Positions 56,075 to 64,000 are shown, counted from the stretch's first letter. The stretch is 64,000 nt of DNA from Pelagomonas calceolata (GCA_918797485.1 CAKKNE010000001.1:3348001-3412000), one strand, 5' to 3'. Notes: generated from the letters alone by a model not told the origin. Program-made: numbers and translations.

Positions 56075-56298
56075 AATCGACAGCCGGCATTCACCGAGCA
56101 ATAACTCAGCCTAAACTCGCGCAGCGCTCGCTGGGAGCCTTGCGTGAATAGCTATTGGTAGGCTGTACTTGTGTGCTTGGCTACGCGTTCCGCCGTCTCG
56201 CGCACAGAGCTCTCTGCATACACCTGGAGGAACCCTCGCACTTTTGCGCATCGTAACGCGTGAACGCCGACAGCATTCCGTCTGATCGGCAAAACTGC

Positions 56299-58197
56299 AT
56301 GCGAGTCCATCTCGCACTGTCCATCCTCGCCGCAGTCGCCGCTGCCGTGACCATGCCGCCACCGGAGAAGAAGCAGCGCACGCACACGCACCAACAGCCG
56401 AACCCGCCGGTCTTTCCGGCGAGCGTCGTCGTCTTTGCGCCTGATGATGCGAATATCACGGAGCGCATGGCCGCGCGGTCAGAGGTGCTCAACGACCGGG
56501 CCCGGGGGCACTTCAGCTCGGAGCGGCTGGCCTTCCTCTTCAAGCCGGGCCGCTACGACGTGGAGGCGAAGATTGGGTATTACACGAGCGTGACGGGACT
56601 CGGCGCCAGCCCGTACGACGTCGTCTTCGCGGGCGAACGTGGCGTTTATGTGGATGCGATGGACCCGCAGCAAGCGGGCTCCCTCGACACGTTCTGGCGG
56701 AGCGGCGACAACTTCCGGCACGAGGCCTCGACGGGCTTCCGCTGGGCCGTGAGCCAGGCCGCTCCTCTGCGACGCATCGTCGCCGCGGGCGACCTTGAGC
56801 TCTTCGATCCGACGGCCCAGGTCAACTACGCGTCCGGGGGCTATTTAGGCAATTCCATCGTCGAGGGTTCGCTCATTCTTGGATCTCAGCAGCAGTGGAT
56901 AAATCGCAACGTGCAGATGAACGGCGCGACCGGCGGCGCCTGGTCCAACGTCTACGTGGGCTGCGCCGGGGCCGTGGCGGCGCCGTCGGCGGCCGGCGCC
57001 GAGCCGCGCGTGAGCGTCGTCGATCAGGCGCCGGTGGTCGCCGCGAAGCCTTACATCGTGATCGACGAGGCCACGGGCCGCTACGATTTGCGCGTGCCGC
57101 TCGTGGCCAAGGACGTCGTCGGCGCGGCGCTCGACGCGCCGTACCGCGACGTGCCTTTCGAAAGCGTTTTCGTAGCCGACGCCTCACGTCACGGCGCGCG
57201 GCATATAAACGAAGCGCTGGCGCGTGGCTTAGACGTCGTTCTCGCGCCCGGCATCTTCGAGCTCGAATCGTCGATCAGAATGGCGCGGCCGGGCGCCGTC
57301 GTGATGGGCCTAGGGTATGCCACGTTGGTCGCGCCGGCGTCGGGCGCGCCCTGTGTCATCGCGAACGACGCCGGAGGCATGCGTTTAGCGTCGGTCGTCC
57401 TCCAGGCGAGCGAGGTGCCGGCGGGCGACTCGTCGCTGCTGCGCTGGGGCGGAGACGGTTCGGAAACGGACCCGTCGGTCCTGAGCGACGTCTTCGCGCG
57501 CGTGGGTGGGCCGGGCTCGCTGAAGGTCCGCGCCTCGGTGATGGTCCACGTGGCGGCGAGCCACGTCATCCTGGACAATTTGTGGCTCTGGCGCGCGGAC
57601 CACGCGGAGCTGGCGCCCGGCGAGCAGCCGCGTTCGAGGCCAGTGCATGAATCGAATTGTGGCGTCTCGTCTCCGCCATTGCTGAATCGTGGCCTCCACG
57701 CCATCGACGCGACGTCTCTACTGCTTGATTTGCGCGCAGGCCCGGGCGAGCAGTACCACCTCGTCGTGCCGGGCGAATGTGCGGTAAAAAACGGCCTCGT
57801 CGTCGACGGCGACGACGTCACGGCCTACGGCCTCGCCGTGGAGCACACGGATCAGGACCAGGTCATATGGCGCGGCGAGCGCGGCCGGACGTACTTCTAC
57901 CAGTGCGAGTTGCCTTATGATGTGAACCAGACCCTGTTTGGCGACAAGGGCTACACCGGCTACCGCGTCGACCTCGCCGTCAAAAAGCATGAGTGTTGGG
58001 CGCCCGGCGTCTACTCCTACTTTAGAGATTACCCGTGCCTGGTCCAAGCGGCCATTGTCGCGCCGGACACCGACGAGGTCACGTTCGCCAACGCGTTCAT
58101 GAAGAAGTTGCGAGGGCACGACGGGATCCTCTCCGTCGAACGCTACGACGTAGCGGCCTGGAGGGCGTCGGACGCGCGCTTCCAGAAGTACTACTAA
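56299..58197 (+). CDS. Secreted bacterial-type right-handed beta-helix protein, two exons
   Basis: Exons 56299-57631 and 57740-58197, about 596 residues. MRVHLALSILAAVAAAVTMP is a signal peptide. The body closely follows a family common in Actinobacteria and other bacteria (often mis-named adenylyl cyclase): FLFKPGRYDVEAKIGYYTSV, GLGASPYDV, RWAVSQAAPLRRI, GSQQQWINRNVQMNG, KPYIVIDEATGRYDLRVPLV, LDNLWLWRADHAE, LVVDGDDVTAYGLAVEHTDQ and RTYFYQCELPYDVN. The fold is pectate-lyase-like, so a polysaccharide-active role is likely; catalytic residues were not assigned. It is probably acquired from bacteria and now carries an introner-like intron in the loop after the WRADH motif. Confidence 0.75.
   Translation: MRVHLALSILAAVAAAVTMPPPEKKQRTHTHQQPNPPVFPASVVVFAPDDANITERMAARSEVLNDRARGHFSSERLAFLFKPGRYDVEAKIGYYTSVTGLGASPYDVVFAGERGVYVDAMDPQQAGSLDTFWRSGDNFRHEASTGFRWAVSQAAPLRRIVAAGDLELFDPTAQVNYASGGYLGNSIVEGSLILGSQQQWINRNVQMNGATGGAWSNVYVGCAGAVAAPSAAGAEPRVSVVDQAPVVAAKPYIVIDEATGRYDLRVPLVAKDVVGAALDAPYRDVPFESVFVADASRHGARHINEALARGLDVVLAPGIFELESSIRMARPGAVVMGLGYATLVAPASGAPCVIANDAGGMRLASVVLQASEVPAGDSSLLRWGGDGSETDPSVLSDVFARVGGPGSLKVRASVMVHVAASHVILDNLWLWRADHAELAPGEQPRSRPVHESNCGVSSPPLLNRGLHAIDATSLLLDLRAGPGEQYHLVVPGECAVKNGLVVDGDDVTAYGLAVEHTDQDQVIWRGERGRTYFYQCELPYDVNQTLFGDKGYTGYRVDLAVKKHECWAPGVYSYFRDYPCLVQAAIVAPDTDEVTFANAFMKKLRGHDGILSVERYDVAAWRASDARFQKYY
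57632..57739 (+). mobile_element. Introner-like intron 5 (beta-helix gene)
   Basis: 108-nt intron. Donor GTTCGAGGC is followed by an element starting CAGTGCATGAATCGAA and ending CTTGATTTGCGCGCAG. The core CCACGCCATCGACGCGACGTC-like sequence (17 or more bases) is shared with intron 3. Retention would leave the frame open, but bacterial relatives lack the segment. Confidence 0.6.
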
Positions 58198-58204
58198 TGA
58201 TGTG

Positions 58205-59002
58205 TTATTCCCTAGGAAACACGAGGTCCTCCTCGACCGTGCCGCCCTGGTCCATGTCGCCGTGGCCCGTGAAGTGCGTGTACGCCGGCGAGTTGTGGGA
58301 CCACTCCGCGTAGCACGGCGCCGCGAAGTAGTCCGCGAGCTCGGGCAGCGCGCGCATTGTGGAATGCAGTGTTGCCAGTTTCGGGCACTCTCCTAACCAG
58401 TCATCTAAATCTAACGCCCGCGCCAGGATGATGTGTTGATCCAACATCTCCCATAGTACAAAGTCGCCGGATCGAGGTTTGACTCCCGTCATGAAGGGCC
58501 CGATGCAAAAGCCCTCGAGCTTCGTGAAGTGCGTTTTCACGTTCCTCTCGAAATGTTTCTTCGCCGCCGCCTCGAAGTCGGCCTTCGTTTTTGTGGAGCC
58601 GAAGGGATACACGACCTTCATCAAATCATTCCGCAAGTCATAGGTCTGATCTAAGACAGTATGGTTGTAGGTCTGGTACGTGCCGCTCATGCCGTCGTCG
58701 ATACCTAGTCTCCTCCCCAGATACAGGGCACACGTGTTCGACTGGGAGACGACCAAGCCGCCGTCCACAAGATACGGCAGGTTCGCGCAGGAGTTCTTCT
58801 TCTTCAGGAGTTCCTTGTCCTCTTTGAACCATTTCTGATTACAATCGGTACCGTACGCAACGTGGCGAAAGTTCTGCTTCTTGGCGTAGAGCATCATGCG
58901 CAGCGGGGCGCCCAGCCCCCTAATCTTATGGTAGCCCAGCGTCGGGTGCCGCGTGGGGTTGTCCGGTCTCAAAGGGTCGCCGGTGTTGCCGTATGCGGCC
59001 AT
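58205..59002 (-). CDS. Glutathione S-transferase, mu-like
   Basis: A 265-residue protein. The thioredoxin-like N-domain begins TLGYHKIRGLGAPLRMMLYA, with the Tyr near the usual catalytic position, and continues to NLPYLVDGGLVVSQSNTCAL, the glutathione-binding cis-Pro and Gln-Ser pair. The helical C-domain includes RNDLMKVVYP and FVLWEMLDQHIILARALDLD, the class-conserved stretch where the N-capping Asp lies. It detoxifies electrophiles by conjugation to glutathione in the cytosol. A C-terminal extension of about 40 residues after the last helix is unusual. It converges with the beta-helix gene, stops 7 bp apart. Confidence 0.8.
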   Translation of the reverse strand: MAAYGNTGDPLRPDNPTRHPTLGYHKIRGLGAPLRMMLYAKKQNFRHVAYGTDCNQKWFKEDKELLKKKNSCANLPYLVDGGLVVSQSNTCALYLGRRLGIDDGMSGTYQTYNHTVLDQTYDLRNDLMKVVYPFGSTKTKADFEAAAKKHFERNVKTHFTKLEGFCIGPFMTGVKPRSGDFVLWEMLDQHIILARALDLDDWLGECPKLATLHSTMRALPELADYFAAPCYAEWSHNSPAYTHFTGHGDMDQGGTVEEDLVFPRE

Positions 59003-59197
59003 TGTGCTTTGGCGTGAGGGCCAGCGAGTGATGATGTGACGGTGAGAGCGCCAGCGATGGCGTGCTGCTGGCTAGGGTTTTGCAGCTAGTGCGTCGTGTG
59101 CAGCTATTGGTTTTTGCTTACGCAGCGAGAGATGTGGCTGCAGCGACCAGGAGAACGCTGCAAATCGACGTAAATTTGGTCGCGGCGCGGCGGACGA

Positions 59198-59221
59198 GCT
59201 AGCGGTATGTAAGACACTAGC
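59198..59221 (-). repeat. GCTAG near-palindromic repeat, copy 10 (best consensus)
   Basis: GCTAGCGGTAT then GTAAGACACTAGC; between divergent starts at 59002 and 59487 (196 and 266 bp). Confidence 0.65.
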
Positions 59222-59468
59222 AAGCCGTAAAGCTGCGAAACCCCATGGTCTAGACCTCCGACGGCTCAAAACAGTCCTTCAGGCGAGCAAGCCCGTCCGC
59301 TGCCCCTCGTGGGGGCGCTGCTCTCCCTTGCGCAACGCGGGCCATTGCAAGAGCCAAAGACCTCCGCAGCCGACACCAGGTGGCTGCGCACGGCCCGGGA
59401 AGGACACGTCCAGCCCCACGCCGCCGCCGCGAGGCTGCACCTTCGCGCAAGCCACCGCAGAGCGCCGT

Positions 59469-59476
59469 GGGCAGCC
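59469..59476 (+). promoter_or_regulatory. GGGCAGCC upstream of 59487
   Basis: Ends 10 bp before the ATG. Confidence 0.35.
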
Positions 59477-59486
59477 TACGAGCAGC

Positions 59487-60386
59487 ATGAGGTCCCGAGC
59501 GTCGTCGCCGGCGCCGGAAGAACCTCTAGCAGAGACCGCGGCCGACGACGACGGCATCGTCGACACGACCGACGAAGTAGCGCTGCTCCAAAGTGAAAAC
59601 AATAGCCTGCGAGAAGAAGTCGCCGAGCTCAAGCGGAGCCTGGAGGACGCCGAACAACGAGCAAAGGGCATCGATCCCAACCGACTCCAGGAGGGCGAGG
59701 AGGACAAATATGAAGTGTGCGAGGAGGACGACGGCTGGGTCGGCGAGGGTGTGCATCGGAGGAAACGTTTAACTTGGGACGCGTTCTGCGAGAAGCACGA
59801 GCGGGCCGTGCGGACCGTGAAGATGCGTTTGGAGGGCGAGGCGGCTCTGTTAAAGGACATAAGAAGGCTGAAGGACTCACTAGTAGAAAAGTGCACGCAG
59901 CTACGGGCGGCGCTAGCCCAGGTGGACCTCGACAACCGCACGATCAAGCAACTGCGGAACGAGTTGCATGCGAAAGATAAGAATCTGAAGCTCATGGAGT
60001 CGAAGGAGGCCCAGACGAAGAAGCTCCTCGGTACTCTATCCAAAGAATACAAGGACTTCAAGCAGGAATTGCGGGAGCGCGACGAAAATACCCAAAAAAT
60101 GATCGCGGAGCTTAATTATCTGAGGGACAAGGAGGCCAAACGGCAGGAAAGAAGACGGCAGCGCGAAGAAAGCGTGCGCTTCGGTCCGGAGGAATCGGTG
60201 AGGAGCCCGGCCCGGCCTTCTGTAACAGGAGGGGACACGCCGTTCATGGAGTGGAAGGCGTCGCTGGCCGGGCAATTGCAACCTCTCAAACGGGACTTCG
60301 ACCCGCACCCTCCTGGTTCGCGCGAGGCGGCGCGGGCGAAGCGGCTGTGGAGCACGCCGACGCCGGGGGGGTTTATGCGATTTTAG
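59487..60386 (+). CDS. Coiled-coil hypothetical protein
   Basis: 299 residues from the ATG at 59487. One long coiled coil covers about residues 30-225 (EVALLQSENNSLREEVAELK; CTQLRAALAQVDLDNRTIKQ; LGTLSKEYKDFKQELRERDE), broken by an acidic stretch EEDKYEVCEEDDGW. The C-terminus is basic and Pro-rich, ending SREAARAKRLWSTPTPGGFM. No family is recognised. It may be structural, at the cytoskeleton or basal body, but the sequence does not prove this. Confidence 0.65.
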   Translation: MRSRASSPAPEEPLAETAADDDGIVDTTDEVALLQSENNSLREEVAELKRSLEDAEQRAKGIDPNRLQEGEEDKYEVCEEDDGWVGEGVHRRKRLTWDAFCEKHERAVRTVKMRLEGEAALLKDIRRLKDSLVEKCTQLRAALAQVDLDNRTIKQLRNELHAKDKNLKLMESKEAQTKKLLGTLSKEYKDFKQELRERDENTQKMIAELNYLRDKEAKRQERRRQREESVRFGPEESVRSPARPSVTGGDTPFMEWKASLAGQLQPLKRDFDPHPPGSREAARAKRLWSTPTPGGFMRF

Positions 60387-60496
60387 CAGCACTAGTAGGG
60401 TCCCGGGGGGCGCGCGGTTGTTTGAGACTGACTCCTTGGTGAGAGACGCCGCCTGATGTAAGCGCAAGGACTCGAGAAAACACCGTCGACAAAAGT

Positions 60497-60519
60497 GCTA
60501 GTGTCTTACATGCCGCTAG
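60497..60519 (+). repeat. GCTAG near-palindromic repeat, copy 11
   Basis: GCTAGTGTCTTACATGCC then GCTAG; 196 bp upstream of the start at 60715. Nothing else is seen in 60387-60714. Confidence 0.65.
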
Positions 60520-60714
60520 TAATCGCGCGCGGCGGTCAAAGCTGGCTGGCGCATCGCGAAGGCGCGGCGCCGGGGAGTTTCAGGCGCGTTGAGATCTGTA
60601 CGCGCAGCGCGCAGCGCCGCGGAACGGAATCGGCGCTCGCAAAGCCGCGGCAGAGCCCCAGCAGATTAAACTTGGGAGAGCGTCAGGAGGCGACCTGCTC
60701 TGTGAAGAACAACG

Positions 60715-63498
60715 ATGCCGGCGGGCCGCGCGGCGGCATTCGGCGCCGCGGCGACCGTCGTGGGCGCCTACGCGCTGCAGGACCACCTGCGCTCGCGCGC
60801 CGCGCGGCGCGAGGAGGAGGACCAGAAGCGGGCGATCATGGAGATGTTCGAGCGCGAGGCCGAGGAGGGTCCGATGGGCCTGCGGGGGACGGAGGAGGGC
60901 TACGCGTTCAAGAGGCTCGAGGACGCCCAGCAGGCGGAGCTGCTCTGCGTCGCGCTCGAGAAGCTCTTCTTCAGACTCAAGAAGGCGGCGCCACCGTCGT
61001 CGGCCGTGACGGCGCTCCCGTTCCTCGAGATCGGCGAGGCGGCGCCCGCGACGGTCGTGCTGGCGTGCGTACTCGCGCTCGGCGACGACGAGCTCGCGTG
61101 GCGGTTGTTCGGCGACGACGAAGACAAGGAGCCGCGCAGCGCGGCCGAAGGGAAGCTCCGCGCCGCGCTGGCCGCGTCCAAATCCGTCGGAATCTCGGCG
61201 AGCTTTCTCTCTGACTCGCCCGGTGGCAAGCAGGCCGTCGTCGACTTCTGCCGCGGGCTCGGGGCCGAGCCGCTCGCGCCAAAGAGCAACGTGACGTTCG
61301 ACGCCGCCCGGTCGCGACTGGAGATCAACCGGGTGTCCCAGAAACCGGAGGTAATGCTCGGAGAGGTCCAGGAACAGGTCAACGACTGGAAGCCGGAGGA
61401 CTCCGCCATCGTCACGCTGTACCAGGTCGTCTCGCAGTGGGTCTGGCGGCGCGGCGCGCCCGGCGTCCGGGCCGCCCAGGGCGCGGACACGGAACTGGCG
61501 CGGCAGCTCGGGCAGAGCCTGGGCGTGGGCGTCTGCCGCCAGTCCGCGCTCAAGGAGACGGGCGGCAACGCCATCGTCAACTCGGTCTACGCCGAAAACA
61601 CGGACTCGTTTCTGGACCGGCTCGTGTCGGGCGAGCTGCCCTCGACGCTCGACGAGGCCGGCCGCTACTTTATTGATCGTAACGGTGAGAGCTACCAGCC
61701 GCACACGTTCCAGATCAAATACCGCAAGGCCAGCAACGGCGGGCCCCGCGACGCCCTGTGGCTGTCGTGCGCGTTCGCGCCGGGCGGCGGCTTCTCCGTG
61801 CCCGTGCACCGGTCGTCGATCCGCCGCGAGGACAACGGTGTGACCTACATGAAGTCCATGGGAGAGGCGACGGGCAAGCAGCCGCTGAACCAGCAACCAA
61901 AAAAGGAAGTCGTGGCGGCGCGCGCCCACTTCCTGGCGGCCCTGAAGACGGCCGCCGTCGGCGACGCCTGGGCGAAGGCCCTCGAGCGCGAGGCGGGCCC
62001 CTGGTCGCTCGAGCACGTCGCGGCGCGGCGCGGCGACCTCGTGCACATCGAGTCGCGGCGCGACGAGGAGGTGACGCTCGAGTTCCTGCGCGGCGCCGAC
62101 GAGGCGCTGCTGAACGTCGACCCGCAGACGGTCCGCCGCGCCCTCGCCGCGGCGCTCGTCCGCGTCGTGCCGGACCGCGAGGCGGACGAGGGCCCGGGCC
62201 CGGGCGTGGCGGAAGAGGTCGACGCGTTCGCGACGGAGTACGCCGAGCTCATCCTCATCGGACTGAGCAAGGTGCCGCGGCTTGCCGACGGCCGCACGCC
62301 GGTCGAGGTCGTGCCCGACGAGTCGGTGGAGGACAAGGCCGACCGGGAGTGGCTCGGGTTCACGCATAACGGGTCCTACGCGGCCCGCACGCGCCACGTG
62401 CTGGTGAAGCGCGAGCGGGACCGGCGCCGGAGCGCGCGCGAGCTGGCCGTCGCGTACGTGCCACTCGCGTTCCGCCTCGCGTTCGCGGTGGTCGTCTTAA
62501 TAGGCTTCGCCGGGTTCGCCTGGGGTACGGCCACCAATTTCGTCGTGTTCCTGCCGGACACGATGGCCTTGGCGGTGTCGGTCGTGCTGAACCTCTGGGC
62601 GCTCTCTTCGACGCTCAACTACACGGCCGCGTTCCTCGAGGTCGACGCCGACGCCTCGGCCTGGCGCCGCGCCGCCGTCGTCACGTGCCGCTTCCACGAG
62701 GGCTTGGCTCGCGTGATGTCCTGGGAGCTGCCGCTCGTGGCCCGGACGCGGGCGCTGCAGGCGTCGTGCGGCGACGTGGTGCTGCGGTGGTCGCGGCGCC
62801 TCCAGCGCCAGGCCTTCCGCGAGCACCTGTCGCGGGGGCGCATCCGGGCGTCGGACGCTTGTTTATTTCTCGAAGATGTCGCTCGCTGTCGCGCGAGGCG
62901 GCCCGCGCGGCCCGCGCGGGCCGACGTCGAGGACCCGCTCTACCAGTACGCCGGCGAGAAGGGCGCGACACGGGGCGTGATTCCCGGCACGCGCGACGAG
63001 GCGGAGGCGTTCCTGGGCCTCGCCGTCGAGGAGGAGCACACGGGCGCAGCGCCCCTCCCTCTGCCGTCGGCGGCGCTCGTGGCGTCGTTATGCGGCGTCG
63101 CGTCGGGGCGGTTCGCGGGCCTCCTCGAGAACGGCCCCGCGAGCCCCGCGAGCCCGGAGGAGCCGCGAGAAGAGCCCGAGGAGCCGCAGGAGCCGCCGCC
63201 GGTGCGGCCCGCGCCGCTGCCCAAGAAGCGCACCATCGAGGAGGCGCTCGAGGCGGGCGGCTGGGAGTTCAAGCGCGGAAAGCACCACATCGTCTTCGAG
63301 CGCCACGTCGTCGCGCCGGGCGGCCGCCGCGCCAAGCAGACGTTCGTCGCCGCGTCGACGCCGTCGGGCCGCGGCCGCAAGCAAGAGCTCGCCCGGCTCA
63401 ACAAGCTCAACCGCGAAGGCCCTGCCGCGCCCGCCGACGCGGGGGGGGTGCAGCGGACGGCGCGGCGCCGCAAGAAGCTGGGCAAGCGCGGACGCTAG
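60715..63498 (+). CDS. Large membrane protein with C-terminal HicA-like fold
   Basis: A 927-residue protein that I do not recognise as a whole. A weak N-terminal helix (AAAFGAAATVVGAYAL) could be an anchor. Residues about 60-560 are soluble, with FQIKYRKASNGGPRDALWLS as a conserved-looking block. Two to three membrane helices lie at about 575-640 (FRLAFAVVVLIGFAGFAWG, MALAVSVVLNLWALSSTLNY). A Pro/Glu linker leads to residues about 839-905, TIEEALEAGGWEFKRGKHHI then TPSGRGRKQELARLNKLNRE, which match the helix-plus-sheet RNA-binding pattern of HicA-like proteins, including its His. The tail is Arg/Lys-rich. A role in membrane-tethered RNA binding is possible but unproven. Confidence 0.6.
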   Translation: MPAGRAAAFGAAATVVGAYALQDHLRSRAARREEEDQKRAIMEMFEREAEEGPMGLRGTEEGYAFKRLEDAQQAELLCVALEKLFFRLKKAAPPSSAVTALPFLEIGEAAPATVVLACVLALGDDELAWRLFGDDEDKEPRSAAEGKLRAALAASKSVGISASFLSDSPGGKQAVVDFCRGLGAEPLAPKSNVTFDAARSRLEINRVSQKPEVMLGEVQEQVNDWKPEDSAIVTLYQVVSQWVWRRGAPGVRAAQGADTELARQLGQSLGVGVCRQSALKETGGNAIVNSVYAENTDSFLDRLVSGELPSTLDEAGRYFIDRNGESYQPHTFQIKYRKASNGGPRDALWLSCAFAPGGGFSVPVHRSSIRREDNGVTYMKSMGEATGKQPLNQQPKKEVVAARAHFLAALKTAAVGDAWAKALEREAGPWSLEHVAARRGDLVHIESRRDEEVTLEFLRGADEALLNVDPQTVRRALAAALVRVVPDREADEGPGPGVAEEVDAFATEYAELILIGLSKVPRLADGRTPVEVVPDESVEDKADREWLGFTHNGSYAARTRHVLVKRERDRRRSARELAVAYVPLAFRLAFAVVVLIGFAGFAWGTATNFVVFLPDTMALAVSVVLNLWALSSTLNYTAAFLEVDADASAWRRAAVVTCRFHEGLARVMSWELPLVARTRALQASCGDVVLRWSRRLQRQAFREHLSRGRIRASDACLFLEDVARCRARRPARPARADVEDPLYQYAGEKGATRGVIPGTRDEAEAFLGLAVEEEHTGAAPLPLPSAALVASLCGVASGRFAGLLENGPASPASPEEPREEPEEPQEPPPVRPAPLPKKRTIEEALEAGGWEFKRGKHHIVFERHVVAPGGRRAKQTFVAASTPSGRGRKQELARLNKLNREGPAAPADAGGVQRTARRRKKLGKRGR

Positions 63499-63677
63499 CT
63501 CTGTTGTGCCGTATTAACTACTAAATAGTACACGACCCTTACCGGCATCAGTCGCTCGCGGCGCGCGACGCGGTCGGGCGCCGCCCCATCACAGGGGGGC
63601 GGCGCCGTCATGAGCGTCGCGCACACATCGAGCGCGTCACCGGCATCGCGCGGTCCGCAACCGCGCATGCCCTAGCC

Positions 63678-64000
63678 TCAGCCGCCGCCGCCGCCCGCGG
63701 AGCCGAAGGACGTCGGCACGCCGGCGCCCGCGGACGCGATGTGCGGCCGCGCCGGCGAGTTCGAGACGTCGTCGTCGTAGACGCCGTGGATGTTCGACTT
63801 CTTCTTCTTCGGGAACGGCGAGTAGGCCGGGTCGAAGAGCGAGCCCCAGTACGCCCGCGTCATCAAAGTCGCGGTCCCGATCGCGCCGCGCTTTTTGGCC
63901 TTCTTGGCCTTGGCGGCGAGCTTGACCTTGGATTTACTCTTCTTCTTCGGCGCCAGGGGCTCGTCGGCGAGCTTCACTTTGGAGCTCTTCTTCGACCGCG
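63678..64000 (-). CDS. Lysine-rich hypothetical protein, C-terminal part only
   Basis: The frame is open to the right edge, so the start is outside the window (at least 106 codons seen). It contains near-repeats of a basic motif (KKSSKVKLAD, KKSKSKVKLAA), then RAYWGSLFDPAYSPFPKKKK and a Gly-rich end. Too little is visible to name it. Confidence 0.5.
   Translation of the reverse strand, partial: RSKKSSKVKLADEPLAPKKKSKSKVKLAAKAKKAKKRGAIGTATLMTRAYWGSLFDPAYSPFPKKKKSNIHGVYDDDVSNSPARPHIASAGAGVPTSFGSAGGGGG

Noticed and set aside
60580-62397. 605-residue minus-strand frame opposite the large membrane protein
   Set aside because: Arg/Val/Ala-rich shadow of GC-rich coding DNA; no domain, while the plus strand has membrane helices and a recognisable C-terminal fold.

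Overview
This window is a GC-rich, gene-dense piece of nuclear DNA from a photosynthetic, flagellated protist, most likely a stramenopile alga of the pelagophyte kind. Evidence for this: nearly uninterrupted eukaryotic genes (RBM22, TAF9, PEX11, COQ9, METTL6-type, Mpv17); N-termini that combine a signal peptide with an A-F or A-L junction typical of secondary plastids; two ciliary genes (BBS1, DRC4/GAS8); a MYND/TPR protein of a type I remember as expanded in Aureococcus; and short introns that behave as introner elements. I see no tRNA, rRNA, CRISPR, LTR or virus-like element. The species cannot be fixed from the sequence alone.

Layout: about 38 genes in 64 kb, mostly alternating divergent and convergent. 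1-16 kb: a secreted glycosyltransferase-like protein (cut by the left edge), a DUF1990 protein, PEX11, RBM22, a tRNA m3C-type methyltransferase, an aldo/keto reductase, a hypothetical protein, an amino-acid transporter, an ankyrin-RING protein, COQ9, a lipid-anchored OmpA-like multidomain protein and a MYND/TPR protein. 16-27 kb: a sparse stretch, then bHLH-PAS, Mpv17, a small conserved protein, a nucleotide-sugar transporter, a disordered protein, a K+ channel and a plastid-type UPF0060 membrane protein. 27-34 kb: one 2250-residue NACHT protein with an embedded RelA/SpoT-like domain, 13 WD40-like and 11 ankyrin repeats. 34-64 kb: DDX21-like helicase, beta-mannosidase, cupin-like protein, mitochondrial-type carrier, patatin, TAF9, DRC4, a basic disordered protein, DJ-1, a methyltransferase-dioxygenase fusion, BBS1, a small membrane protein, a PPR protein, a bacterial-type beta-helix protein, GST, a coiled-coil protein, a large membrane protein and a partial lysine-rich protein.

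Three non-coding themes stand out. (1) Five introns share one transposon-like design: terminal inverted repeats close to CTGTGTGGA/TCCACACAG, an acceptor AG that is the element's last dinucleotide, and a donor lying 7-9 bases outside the element, where a target-site copy should be. (2) A 22-24 bp near-palindrome (GCTAG...GTAAGACACTAGC) occurs 11 times, always intergenic and about 80-300 bp upstream of a start codon. A second, longer repeat family accompanies some copies. (3) GGGCAGCC or its complement sits just upstream of about 14 start codons. Convergent genes often end within 1-45 bp of each other; BBS1 and its neighbour have stop codons one base apart.

The most unusual protein is the NACHT-RelA/SpoT-like-WD40-ankyrin gene. 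It looks like an NLR-type sensor whose signalling module contains a nucleotide-synthetase-like fold and whose repeat arrays appear recently homogenised. Proposed roles are inferences from family resemblance; no searches were run.
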